Positions 46,301-58,840 of a stretch of DNA of 64,000 bases are shown here, one piece after another (position 1 is the stretch's first letter; each line of letters opens with the position of its first letter). Position numbers and translations under genes: made by a program. The notes under the pieces are model-generated. The model was given only the letters and a program-made list of their open reading frames with translations. It ran no database searches and was not told the DNA's origin. The stretch is taken from the NCBI GenBank assembly GCA_031216445.1, contig CM062216.1, forward strand, positions 5,267,501 to 5,331,500, given 5' to 3'. Source of the stretch: Lateolabrax maculatus. Its lineage: Eukaryota; Chordata; Actinopteri; Acropomatiformes; Lateolabracidae.

Positions 46301-49300
46301 TTACCCTTGTAGGACACATCACTCTATGTATCATTCAGTATTATAACTACATCACTTAAAGAGCCCTGGTTCCAACAGTAAAATTCTGACATCTGTGAGG
46401 TGAAATGTACTGTGTGAACAGGGAAACCTGCAGGTTTTTTACCAGGAGCTTCCGCTGTCCATCCAGGACGGGTATGAGAGGTTTCTGTCCTCAAGCACAG
46501 TGAGCCTGCAGCAATATCAGGTACAAGTAAATACCCAGCAGATATTCTGAAGGAGTACTGTACTGCTTAACTGGTCTAATGGATCATTTTCATCACAAAG
46601 GTGTTCGGGCATTTGAAGAGGCTCGGCTATGTGGTGCACAGGTTTGATCCCAGGTAACTCAATCGTATTGCCCCTTTCAGAAGGGATACAGTTGGGTATT
46701 GAAAGATAAGATAATAGGAAGCAATTGTACTATTGTTTGCAACAGAGCTGCACATCTAAAGCCCCTTTTAGACATGCACTTCATCACATAGCGTGGAAAA
46801 ACGAATCCTGTCCAGATGGATCCTTGGCCACTCAGTAATTTGGATGATGTTGCTGTGAAAGTCCAGGACCCGACATCGGCATAACGTGGATGTCATGTTT
46901 GGCTTCCTACAGTTCTGAGCCATCATCCTACCAGAGGCAGCTGAACCTGCCTCAGTCACGTGACAGAGGAGAGAGACAACTGAAGAGGAAGCGTAGCGCC
47001 AGTCCAACTGCAACATCCAGGTATACAGAGGCCCTGTACACAATCACTCCTTATTTACTATCATAGTGCACTGTATTTACTGTCCACCGTTTTAGTCAAA
47101 CATCCGAAGTGTCACAACTTGATTTTATTGTTCAGCTACTGCTCAATAAAGGAGCCAGAAGAAATAATCCCTAACATGGGTAAATCTGGATCCTAAAACT
47201 CCCATAATACAACTTGATGGTGATCTATTGTAAAGTGAGATTTTCCAACACTAGTCAGTGCAGTGAGTCTTTATGTAAATCAGAGGCTTACACAGTGTTT
47301 GTTCTTGTTGCAGTCATACTGAAGCACAAAAGGAACCCACAACTGAGAGAATGGAGGAGGATAAATGCGGCCATAAAGGCGAGGAGGACGAAAAACTTCC
47401 TGAGGCGCAACTGACAACGCCTCCAGAGACTTCTAGGACCCATGCCGCTGCTGCAAGTTCGGCAGACGAAGGCAGGGGCAGGAGCTGGTGGGTGACAGAT
47501 GTTCCCAGGGACAGAACAGATCACGAGCCCGCCTCTGGTTCCTCACGCTGGGACTTCAGCTCCATCCCTTTCCCTGACCTGGGCTCCAGGGAGCGCCTCT
47601 CCAGCTGCCTGGTCCCTCCGCATCCCTCTCTGCTCCCTGGGTCTTTGGCCGTGGGAGTCTGCGACGTCGACCCCTGGAGGCTTAGAATAAACCTGCGGGA
47701 AGTGAAGATGTCCTTGAAGGAGCAGAAGAGGGAAGAGGACAAGCGTAGGCATCGTCAGGATGTCAACAAAGACAGAGAGGTTTGTAGCATATGTAACAAA
47801 ATGCAGTTGAAAAATATTCAGCACGCATTTTTTTGGTACTATTATTCGGGAAATCATTAGGTTTATTTTCAAGTGATATAGAAGGGACACATTATGGGCA
47901 TCACATTCCGAGTTCCTTCAAGGTTCAGCAGTGCAGAACCTGGGCCGAGTATCGGGAGCTCTTGGCGAGGCGGCAGGAGAAACATAAAGGCCGACCATCA
48001 CACTTGTGGAACAGGGAAGTCACTCCTTTACATGACCCAAAACAACCAACCCCCACTGGTGAGATCACACGGACCTGGTCTGTAAAGTCAATTAGTATAG
48101 TTCCTGGATTTTAATCTCTTTCGATTAGTTGTATCTGATTTGAAGCCAAGTCAGTGATATTTGTTTTGTATTCCAGGGGAGCTGTTGGATAAAATCAGTG
48201 TGATTAAATCTACACATTTGCTCGAGGGAGCCTCCAGGTATTGTTTGTTTTCGCTTCCTGAAAATTTAATATTGATAAAACGTGAAAATGATACACCTTA
48301 TCTGATGCCAGTTCAAAACACCCATGACGGCAGTTAATGACACGTCTCTTTTTCTATTTGTTTTATTTCTTTGTATAGTGATACACCAGAAATCCATCGC
48401 ACCATATTGCACGCCTTGAGACTGTTAACTTGCAGTCCAACAGGATCTTATTATCCTTGTCTCGTGCTGTGTGACAACCTGTAAGATTGTTGTTAGCTCA
48501 CAGTCTATAGGCGCCTTTATCCATGACAACAGAGCAGTTGGAGGGAAGGAGACTGATGCATCCTTTTATTCAAAGTCAGACTAAAACTTATTCTCACTCA
48601 CAGCAGCCTCTAGAAGTCTAAGTTTCCACGGCTGAATGTTTTGGACTGTAAGTGAAATTCAGACACATGCCCTTCGTTAGGAAAAAGCATCTCATTATAG
48701 AGCATGTCCTCTCACAAGCTGATATTGTATACTTAAATAAACAGGGCATCTGCATGTCTTGAAATGTCTGTGAATTGAATTCTTTTTCCTCAAAAGACGC
48801 CCATAGATGGTAACATTCGTTATAACTTTAATTAATAAAAAATGTCTATTTCTTCCATCAATTGTAAGCCTTATTGTCCCTACTGGCTTCCCATCATTCT
48901 TTGACCTGTATGTGGTATTAAAAAGGTCTTACATTTTATTTGGTGAACGCTGCAGAAACCTAAGTAAGCCGTTGTATCACAATGAGGACTAATGACTTAC
49001 TGTACCTGCTGCATGGATTTTATAGTAACCGTGTTACTACCGTGGATGTAATTATCTCCCAGCACACTGGTTTCTTGTAAGAAAATATGAACAAGTCTGA
49101 AGTATATGTGAACACTGCGTATTTCTAAAAGGTCTTCCTGATTGAAGCTGTAGTGTGGACTGCCAGCAGTGTTGAACAGTAGCCAGGATATAATAATAAA
49201 AGCCTTCTAATCTGTTTTGGTACAGTGCCGGTTTTGGTCACAGAATGTGCTGTTGGGTTCTTCTGACTGAATGATAAGTTCCCCTGAATACTAATAATTT

Positions 49301-50418
49301 CAGATACTTGGTTTATCTATCCACTGTTGTGCCTTTTTTGCCTTCAGTTAAAATGATTGCTGTTAATTCTTGAGGATGATGTAAGATTTAGTTGGAATCA
49401 GTAACAATTTACAAAATTGATTCCTCAAATAGACTTACTATGCATGTCTGTCATGTAGTCTAAATCGGCGTTGAAAATATGATCTCATGCAGCTGCTTTT
49501 TGTTCATTGTGATCCGAAAACCTCAACCCAGTGTAACCAGTGAAGGGAAATTAATCAGAATTTGGACTTAACGTTACAGAGCCTGTCTCACCGCTATCAA
49601 AATCTTTTATTAACCAATCCATAAAGACTCTGAGACTAAGGAGCGAGATGCTGCGGTTCTGGTGTTTGTCACTGCCACATTGTGCTCCCGGTTGATGTAT
49701 TGTACAGTGATGGAGAGCCCATCATTCAGGGCATGACCTTGCGCTTTGTCGTCTCAGGTTAAAAGGTCCAGATGAGTGGAGGATTTGTTTCAATGTTTAC
49801 CAACCTGATACGGTAGCTGACTTCAAGAAGAGCAGCCCGGGGAAACCGTACTCCCGCATGTGTGTGTGCAGGTAAACAAACACCAACACACCACCTGAGG
49901 GCGTGTTTACTCAAGACTGGCTTGCAGAATATACAAATGAAATGAATATGAGAGTGGTTGAAGATGAATGGCCCCTTTGTCTCATCTTTCTTTTAGTGAT
50001 TTTAATAGGGCTGCATTTAACTAAGAATTGCTCATCACTACTTCCCAGAACCCAATGTGACATCTTCTGATTGCTTTGTTTTGCAAAAACTACATTCATA
50101 ATGATGTACCATCAAATAATTCAAAATACTCACATTTGAGAAGCTGCAACCTGGAAACAACTGCTTAATCCAAAATTTGATGTTGTTGATTTATCTGTTG
50201 ATCGACTATTTCATTCATTTATTTGATCCGGTCCCTGTTTGTGTCTCAGTTTCGATGGCCCCGTGCCTGACCTGCGAGCTATCAAGCTGCTAACCTTCCA
50301 GAGCAGAGACATCCCGGTGGTCTTTGCTGTGGTGGACCACGGAGACATCTCTTTCTACACCTTCAAAGACTTCCAGCTGCCCACTGATGTGTACCCCTGC
50401 TCTTCAACATCCCTGTAG
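43377..50418 (+). CDS. tsen54: TSEN54, tRNA-splicing endonuclease subunit Sen54 (complete)
   Basis: A structural subunit of the nuclear TSEN complex (with TSEN2, TSEN34 and TSEN15), which removes introns from pre-tRNAs. Exons: 43377-43432, 44542-44700, 45986-46049, 46180-46263, 46422-46520, 46601-46653, 46913-47020, 47314-47779, 47923-48058, 48177-48237, 49758-49871, 50250-50418. Phases are consistent and give 522 residues (human 526). Conserved blocks include ELFAARSRSHKIPVRGQKDF, GKFWQTMGFS, PEEALYLMEC, QYQVFGHLKRLGYVVHRF and, at the C-terminus, VVFAVVDHGDISFYTF. The middle (exon 8) is a poorly conserved charged linker, as in the family. The start lies in AAACATGG in a CpG-rich leader. The first ten exons are duplicated upstream. 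A poly(A) signal lies 95 bases past the stop. Confidence 0.97.
48379..48480 (+). other. candidate cassette exon in tsen54 intron 10
   Basis: Same 102-bp segment as at 38605-38706, here between exons 10 and 11 of the complete gene. Included, it would add 34 residues in frame within the C-terminal domain (exon 10 ends in phase 2 and exon 11 accepts phase 2). Direct joining of exons 10 and 11 gives the protein that aligns with other vertebrates, so any inclusion would be alternative. Confidence 0.35.
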
Positions 50419-50512
50419 AACATGTAACAACACGTAATGTAATGTAATGTAATGTAACAAGTCCAGAACTTTTAATTGAATCTGGATCTGTTGGGTCAGT
50501 TGGACATACAAA

Positions 50513-50518
50513 AATAAA
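50513..50518 (+). terminator. tsen54 poly(A) signal
   Basis: AATAAA 95 bases after the tsen54 stop codon; the only canonical signal before the LINE at 50705. Confidence 0.6.
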
Positions 50519-50704
50519 AATATAACCAATTCTGGATGTTACAGATGAAAAAGTTGTTTTGTGTGATTGGCAAGTGATTTATATATGTTGAAGGTCTACA
50601 CACACAAAAAAATCACAAAAAAGTGATAAGTGGTGAAAAAAAGTTTGTGTACACTTTTGACTTAGTGCTGCTATTCATTTTTGGGGAAAACAGACCATCA
50701 GCAT

Positions 50705-52630
50705 GACTTCAAGTCAAGTCAATTTTATTTGTATAGCGCCAAATCATAACAAAAGTTATCTCAAGACGCTTTTCACATAGAGTAGGTCTAGACCATACTA
50801 ATATTATTTACAGAGACCCAAGAGTTCCCACAATGAGCAGCAATTGGCAACAGTGGCGAGGAAAAACTCCCTTTTAACAGGTAGAAACCTCGAGCAGAAC
50901 CAGGCTCTGGGTGGGCGGCCATCTGCATCGACCGAGTTGGATTGAAAGGGGAGGAGAGAGGGGGAGAGGGGAGACAGAACAGGAGGAGAGACAACAAATC
51001 AGACTAATAATAATAACAACTGCAGCAGTGAGTGTGGAGCAGGAACATGGGGGCAGTAGACGGCCGGCAATCACAGATCCAGAATCTACAGCTCCAGAGG
51101 CAGAAATACCTGCAGAAAGTGAGAAGGACTACCAGGAAGAAGTGAAGTTAGTAACATGTATTAGTGGGATAAGAATGCGTACGGATAGAGAGGGCGAGGA
51201 GGAGAGAGAAGCTCAGTGCATCATGGGAAATCCCCCGGCAGTCCAAGCCTATAGCAGCAATACTAAGGGATGGTTCAGGACTCACCTGAGCCAGCCCTAA
51301 CTATAAGCTTTATCAAAAAGGAACGTTTTTAGCATACTCTTAAATGAAGAGAGGGTGTCTGCCTCCCGAACCTAAATTGGGAGCTGATTCCACAGAAGAG
51401 GAGCTTGATAACTAAAGGCTCTGGCTCCCATTCTACTTTTAGAAACTTTAGGTACCACAAGTAACCCTGCATTCTGTGAGCGTAGTGCTCTAGTGGGGTA
51501 ATACGGTATTATCAGCTCTTTAAGATATGATGGTGCCTTGTAGGTGAGGAGGAGGATTTTAAATTCTGTTCTGGATTTTACAGGGAGCCAGTGCAGAGAA
51601 GCTAATATTGGAGAAATATGTTATTTTTTGCTAGTTCCTGTCAGTACGCGTGCAGCCGCATTCTGGATCAGCTGGAGAGTCTTTAGAGACTTATCGGGGC
51701 AGCCCGATAATAAGGAATTACAGTAATCTAACCTAGAAGTAACAAATGCATGGACTAGTTTTTCTGTGTCTTTTTGAGACAGGATATGCCTGATTTTTAT
51801 AATGTTACGTAAGTGAAGTCTGTTTTATATGGGCATTAAAGGACATGTCCTAATCAAAGGTTACTCCTAGATTCGTGACTAACTTCCATGTGCACGGAGG
51901 ATTCATCATTTACATGGACAAACTGGAATCTATCTGATAAATACGACTGAAACCAGCTTAGTGCGGGTCCTTTGACGCCAATCAAATGCTCCAGTCTCTG
52001 TAATAGGATACGATGGTCAATGGTATCGAAAGCGGCACTGAGATCTAACAGAACAAGTACAGAGACAAATCCTTTGTCTGACGCAATCTGAAGGTCATTT
52101 GTCACTCTCACCAGTGCTGTCTCTGTGCTATGATGCACTCTAAATCCTGACTGAAAATCCTCAAATAGACTATTCTTGTGTAGAAAGTAACAACTGATTA
52201 ACGACCGCTTTCTCAAGGATTTTGGAGAGAAAGGGAAGGTTAGATATAGGTCTATAGTTGGCTAAAACCCCTGGATCAAGCGTAGGCTTTTTAAGAAGAG
52301 GTTTAATTACAGCTACTTGATAGGACTGTGGTACATAGCCTGTTAATAAAGACAGATTGATCATGTCTAGTTAAGAAGTGCTAACTAAGGGTAAAACTTC
52401 TTTAAGCAGCCTAGTTGGGATGGGGTCTAAGAGGCAGGTTGTTGGTGTAGACAAATAAATCATTGAAGTTAGTTGGTAAAGGTCAATTGGAGAAAAACAG
52501 TCTAAATATAAATCTGGTTCTACAGCTGTTTCTAAGGTTCCTGTACTTGAAGATATATTTGAACTGGCTGAGGGCATAAGGTGATGAATTTTGTCTTTAT
52601 TAGTTAGAATTTTAACTCTGGGAATACATG
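50705..52630 (-). mobile_element. 5'-truncated, internally deleted LINE (L2/CR1 type)
   Basis: Read on the minus strand, 52577-51854 encodes the fingers/palm part of a non-LTR reverse transcriptase: a block with DPIPTRLLKE, then NYRPISNLPFLSKILEK, then FQSGFRVHHSTETAL and DLSAAFDTIDH. There is one in-frame stop and one frameshift. The catalytic YADD portion is missing. From about 51850 downward the sequence jumps to the C-terminal part (SRLDYCNSLLSG, LIQNAAARVL, ASLHWLPV) and ends in the 3' tail near 50705 (complement of CAATTTTATTTGTATAGCGCC). No intact ORF remains. Confidence 0.85.
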
Positions 52631-54740
52631 GCTCAACAGACTTATTTGAACTATTAAACTAACCAGACTTGTTATTGTTAATTTTCCGCAGAAAAATCAA
52701 CAAAATAGATTGAGTTGTTTATCCCTAGTGGGAAATAAATTATTGCTACAACATCCATGCCACAAAAAATCTATTCACATAAACAAGAAAATACATTAAC
52801 AATAACGAAATGCAATAGACTTTAATGTAGCCCGTGGAATTAGATGCCACACAGGACACAATTATTTCAGGGTTCTTTTGGCTTTGGTTTTATTGTTTAC
52901 CACACCTGTGATGGGTCATTTAAACAGAGTGTAAGTTACCAAATCCTCATAGAAAGCTTTCACAGCTTGTTACAGTTTCCAATACAAAAATGATTTAAAA
53001 AAGGAAAATATATAAAATAAGGCAGTGGGCTATGACTTTCAATAGAAAACATAAAATAAAACCAGATGAATACATATTTAACAACCATAAATCCAAACTT
53101 ACATTCCAACAAGTTTCAGCAAACCCACGTGGAACTTCACGGAGAACACACAGTCCTTTACTGTGAAATTGAGAACACTGGGCTCGACGGCTGCTGCAAA
53201 CTTCCAGGAGATTTACTCCAGTAGTGCCTACTACTTCACACGATGGGGTCACAGCACCGTCCACGCTGCAAATCTCCATTTACACGTAAACGAAAAAAGA
53301 AAGACCTTGATGCATAATAATAGTACTCAATGCTGCAACTTTGTAACCAAAGTCTGCAATAGCAATTGATACTGTGATGGCCCACTTACAAACTGCTTCA
53401 CATTTTACTGAGGTTTATACTATGTTGCTCTCAAAAGAAAATAACAAAGAACACATGCATTTAGACAACCTTTAGATCTATACGAAACCTAAGTGGGAAA
53501 AAAATAATTTTGTGTGCAAAAAATACAGTGTAAGTTTTAGTGATGTTGTATTTCTTATTTAAACATACACTCGGGATTCAGTTGCAGCGATCAATAACGC
53601 CACCAAGTTTCCCACCAGCCCCTTCAGCACACTTTCAAAGCATAAACAGCGAGCTGGGGGGAACATCTTGGGATTTGAGCGCACTTTAAGTCCCATAATA
53701 AAACTACATGTGTATTTCCTTAAATTAAAGAATTGTTACAACTCACATTTTCTTGAGGGTATTCCTGGGACATTTCTGGGGACAGGTGCAAAACCACAAA
53801 CTGTCCCTGGGAAACAAAGGACTTGTGTTTTTTAGGGTGTAAAATGTGTAAGTTATACACATGGCACACAGTTATAACTTATGTTATGTATTGTATTTGA
53901 GAGGCCATAATCAAATCAACACTTTGAGAAGTGTGAGTGGTTTGTCATGCAAACTCCAAAATTAGAAATATAACTCTTAACAAATGTATCTGAAGGTCCG
54001 CTCACTAACTAAGGCTTTCATCAACATCTTCATCTTTATCAGCTTTGCTGATGAAGAACAAGTTAGTAAGTTAAGATTAATTTGTCAAACTACTATTCAC
54101 AGGATGAAGCATGAACTTTGATGCACAAGTGAAAATACGTAACATTTGCAACAAGACTCAAAGTTCATTCTGCTGCTTGTAAAACACTCTCAACACAATG
54201 TCCATTAGTATGTGTTCTGGAGCTTTCTATCCTATCACACTGTCTTCCACAACAGATCATGATTGTCATGGAATGGTAGATTCTGAAATATCTGCCACTT
54301 CGTCTGAAGTCACAATAAGGAAAATGTTTTCTATGTAACAAGGAGACTCTGATCCAACATATTTAAATGTGCAGCTGAGATATCATTGTTTACTTATTTT
54401 TATGTGCAGGTGTTTTTTACATTTTCTAATTAAAGAAAAAAAACTTGACCACGGTTGTTTAAGCACACAGAGCAGTGTACAGGATGAAAAGCTTCCCACT
54501 CCCACCTGATGTCATACGGAGATCTCCTCATGTTGACTCTTTGCTTCAGCTGCAGGGCAACAATGGAAACATATATGTGATTTATGTCACAGACCACAGA
54601 AGCAAAGAGAAGCTTCCTTACACTTTGACAGCGCAATTAATTAGATCTATTGACTTAACTGTTGTATTGTTCCACTGTTTATGTAACACAGGTTTGCAGT
54701 TAAAAAGGCTTAGCTCGATTGAGATGAAAGGCAGACAGCC
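52631..54740. other. intergenic, AT-rich, plus 5' region of the receptor gene
   Basis: No exon is recognised. Open frames at 52995-53369 and 54430-54762 lie on opposite strands over each other and lack homology. The last few hundred bases should contain the promoter of the Cys-loop receptor gene, but no TATA box stands out. Confidence 0.5.
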
Positions 54741-57700
54741 ATGGCAGATCAGAGGGTTCTAGCTTTTCTTGCTTTAATTGGTGAGTTATTCAATTAAACT
54801 TCAAATATAGGCTCAGATCCTGCATTTTCCTTGTCTATTAAGGTTTTATTTGTCTCCCAGCTGTTTTTTCCAGCAGTCAGGCCTCAGACTGCTCATACCT
54901 CAGTCTTCTGGAACACTTAAACTTGACACCAACAAATGATATTCTGGCAATCATGCGACCCGTGAAAAACTGGACGTCACCCACCCTCATCCATATGGAC
55001 ATGATTTTGTACGGTATTTTACAAGTGGTGAGTTCTCTGGGTATGGATTAAGCTTTCAGAGTGCACTGCTGTCATGAACGAATTAGATTTTTCTGAGTTT
55101 GTTTCACCTGAAACACAAAAAATATATTTTGCACTTACTTAATGCAGTGGTGGAAAGTGACTATTTTCAATGCTGTGAGCACCACAAATGAAAGACAAAT
55201 ATCTTTAAAAGGAAGATTAGCCCCAAAACTCTGCATGTATAGATGCTACTAAATGTGATTTGGGTGAATGGATCCTTTCAAGTAAACATGATTTGAACAT
55301 GAAGTGCCCATGAATACTCACCACAGTGTTGCTGATTGTCTGCAGGATGAGAAGTCTCAAACTGTCACGAGTCACATCTGGATCCAAATGGTAAGAAACG
55401 ACCATGTTGTGTTCAGGTACCAAATCATTTATTTGCATTTTCAAACATCAGTGGTTTGTTAACACCAGATGTACCAACTTCAGCAACATGGTTTGGTTTT
55501 AAGTTTACCGTCGTGGCTCTTTCACTCTCACACACTCATCGACCTGTGACATAAACAGTTTTAAAACCCAGTTTTTTCTTTTTCCCAGCGTTGGACAAAT
55601 GAATTCCTAACTTGGAACTCATCAGACTTTTGTGGGATAAACATGCTGAGCATTCCGAGATCCAGGCTGTGGATCCCAGATATATCCATCAGAGAGGAGT
55701 ATGTATTTGTATTCATTACAAAACTGCAGTTGGTAATTTTGATCTTATTCAAAGGGGTCAAGGCATCAACATGTTTCAACAGTTCGACGTTGTCGACTCT
55801 ATACGCACAGAAGGTAAACTGGAGAAGAAGGAGCTCTATTTTGTAAAGAGGCATTCATTGCAAACCATGTGATATCCTTGTTGCATTTTGCATTAATCCC
55901 TTCACTGAAAAATAATTGGGTCTTACTTTTTTACTACTTATTTCGTCTCTCCATACAAACCTTCTTTACCCCTTTAGCGCCTCTGATACTGGGAGTATTC
56001 AAAGCAGTCAACTTCTCAGTTTGTCATCCAGCGGTGTGGTGTTCTCAAACGCCCAACAGCGGCTGACCTCCACCTGTCAACTGAATCTCTCGCTGTTCCC
56101 CTTTGATTCGCAAAACTGTAACATCACATTTTCATCCATGGACTCTTATGGTAAATTGTTAGCAGATTAACTGCAGGCTCATCCAATGTTTTTTTATACC
56201 CAGAGTTGCACAGGAACGTATTTGATGTAATTATTTAATACTTTTTTTATTATCTACAGTGAACGATATAAAACTAGGAACATTCAACAATGACACGATT
56301 CTTTCTCATATATCTGAGAAGATCATGGTTACAAAGGGGGAATGGGACCTCCAAAACATGGAAATTATTGATAATTCTCTTTCCAAAGGTGGTTCAGGTG
56401 TAACCTATCTTGTATACAGGGTAAGAAAATGTTTGTGATGAAATTTTAAAACAGTTATCCAAGTGTTTTTGTCTCATTAATTTGACTGTGTTTTCTCAGG
56501 TCCACATCAGAAGGAAGCCAATGCTTTATGTGATCATTTTTATCATGCCCCTGTTCTATTTTCTGGTCCTGGATTTGGCCTCCTTTTTCATCAGCGAGGC
56601 CAGAGGTGAAAAGCTGAGCTTCAAAGTGACCATACTCCTGTCCATTTCCGTCTTGCTGCTGATTCTCAAGGACATGTTGCCCTCCACTGAAGACAAGCTG
56701 CCGAAAATAGGTGAGCGGCCAAACAGGCCTCAGAGTGTTCAGCATCTTCTTTACCGGTTTCAATAACATCACACTGACCACTAATGTCTCTGCACCCTTA
56801 ATTGCAGCCATCTACTGTGCTGTGATCTTTGCCCTGGTGGGTATAAGCGTTCTGGAGGCCATGCTGTTGAGCTTCCTCATTGACCTTGACAGTTACTGTG
56901 GTAAGAAGGCTCAAAGGTCCGTTAATGCTCAAGTTGACATTCAGCTGGAAGCCGACTTTCTGAAAGGTACGTTTTCTGCCAACTAAAGATACCCTTTCTC
57001 ATTTTTCTGTAATTCTTTTAAATACTTTAAAATACTGAAAGCTATATATTCAAATAATTGTCAGCATCTTTATCTACTGCAGTTTTAGGGCTTGTGTTGA
57101 CCAGATGTAAGACCACATTTACCACATTTCGTCATGGAAATAAACTAGTGTTACTTTAAAAATTAAGATTTGTACACACAAAATATATGAAGAGCTTATA
57201 AAATATGATGTTTTGTTATAATTTAAACAGTTAATACAAGTACAGCAGAAATGATAGTTGATTAATCAATAAGTCAATCAATAGAAAATAAATTGGCAAC
57301 TATTTTGATAATCGTTTGTCATTTTCCATGTAAAAACATTTCAAGGTTCCATCTTCTCAAATGTGAGAATCTGCTGCTTTTACTTTGAATGATTTCAATA
57401 ATTTGAATGTATTTTTAATAATGTTGAAGTTTGGACTGTTGGTTGGACACAACAAACATTGTGAAGGTATGCACGAGAAATAATAATCTAATGGTAGAAT
57501 ATATAATATATAAACAGTCACAGGGGACAATACTTTTCTCTCAGTACCTTTATTTTGAATAAAGTACATTTTCTGATTATACTTACATACTTTTACTTAA
57601 GTAACATTTTCAAGGCAGGACTTTTACACTGTTTTGTATTTTTAGGCTACTTTAACCACATTAGTACTTCTCCACCACTGGGACTGGGTATCATTAGCAG

Positions 57701-58513
57701 TTTTTAATACTATTGGCAGTACACTATATATAATTTCAAAACAATACATTTTTATATAACTTACTTTAAATTTAGCATTTTAAACAAACCACATTTATTG
57801 ATGTGTAAACACCAGTAGACATATAGAGACTTCACTCTGTTGTAGCTCTGTTTTTGGTCTCAACTAACTCCCGAGGGAAATATCTGGCTCTTAAGCTGCT
57901 GAATACTATGTTCATCAGCTAGTTTTTTTCCACTGTCTGCCGTTTGGTGCTGAGAACGTAGTGTACAGTGGTTTTTAGGGCTTTTTCTATGAAAACGACG
58001 AAACAAAAGTAAAGTTCTGGGTCGGACAGCCAAACAATGAGCTGGGAACTCCATAAAGCCGAGGAGTGCTGGAGATTCAGGTGATAATTCTCTTTAGGTT
58101 CATCACTACCAAAACATTGGTATTTTAAAAATATTTCTTATAGCCACTTTAAGTAATTCACATCCCAGTACGGATGCTTCAATGATAAATTCTCAATCGG
58201 CTGAATAATCTTTCCCCTTTTCCACAAAGAGCCTGCTGGAGCTGAAGAGGAAGGCCAGGTGAAACCAGAGCAAAGTTACCTTCCTATGGATGAGCCCCAT
58301 GGCCGCGACCTGCTGAAACTAATCCTGGAGGAAGTGAAGGCAGCACGACAGGAAACTGGAAGACAGGACAAAGACACAGACAAGGGAAAGCCTGGATTCT
58401 ACAAAAGACTGGCTGAAATCATAGACTCTGTATTCTTTGTCCTCTATGTTTTTACGATTATCATTTTTCTGACATACATGTATATAGTATGGGTTAAAGA
58501 TTATGTGGCATGA
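54741..58513 (+). CDS. Cys-loop ligand-gated ion channel subunit, 5-HT3-receptor-like
   Basis: A pentameric ligand-gated channel subunit of the plasma membrane. Exons: 54741-54780, 54861-55027, 55346-55390, 55589-55698, 55978-56150, 56260-56420, 56500-56710, 56808-56966, 58230-58513, all GT/AG, 449 residues. A signal peptide (MADQRVLAFLALIAVF) precedes the extracellular domain. The 15-residue exon 3 and the Cys-loop with 13 residues between cysteines (C-QLNLSLFPFDSQN-C) are canonical. M1 is YVIIFIMPLFYFLVLDLASF, M2 follows GEKLSFKVTILL, M3 is in exon 8 and M4 near the C-terminus (SVFFVLYVFTIIIFLTYMYI). A single C-terminal exon encodes the M3-M4 amphipathic helix. It resembles fish 5-HT3A-like genes. 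Human ZACN, another Cys-loop gene, lies near TSEN54 on 17q25, so orthology to that branch should be considered. The agonist cannot be inferred. Confidence 0.92.
57545..57682. mobile_element. degenerate relative of the hAT-type MITE, in receptor intron 8
   Basis: ACTTTTACTTAAGTAACATTTTC...TTAGTACTTCTCCACCACTG is the opposite orientation of the family seen at 19716 and 40077 (TTTACTTAAGTAAAAATACTAATACC, CCACCACTG end). The left end is eroded and no target duplication was found. Confidence 0.6.
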
Positions 58514-58834
58514 TATAGTAATTATATGATGTGTGTATAATTTGCCAGTGCATGCTCTTAAATTTGACTATGGTAGGTTTTTTAATTAATAGCACCTGGT
58601 ATTAACGTCAACACACTCAGTGAAGAAAGAAACACCTAAATTCAGTCTACCTGTCCTTTTTTAACCTCTAATTGATTGTGCCTTCAACCTTTTCTGTCTT
58701 TAATCATTCTTCTACCTTTTTTTCTTTTTAAAGTGCAGAACACATCTCACTGATCTTTTCAGACTCAAATTTACGACGTGCATACAAAGTACAGATTATG
58801 AAAATGACTTTATGGACAGTATGTTATAGATCAA

Positions 58835-58840
58835 AATAAA
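58835..58840 (+). terminator. receptor gene poly(A) signal
   Basis: AATAAA about 320 bases after the receptor stop codon. Confidence 0.55.

Larger units (their letters stand above)
39263..49023. repeat. tandem segmental duplication, distal unit (B)
   Basis: Direct copy of 19067-39264 without the LTR element. It includes pentraxin B and tsen54 exons 1-10, and continues into unique sequence holding exons 11-12. The homology with unit A stops after 49023. Numerous single-base differences and several small indels separate the two units. Confidence 0.97.
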
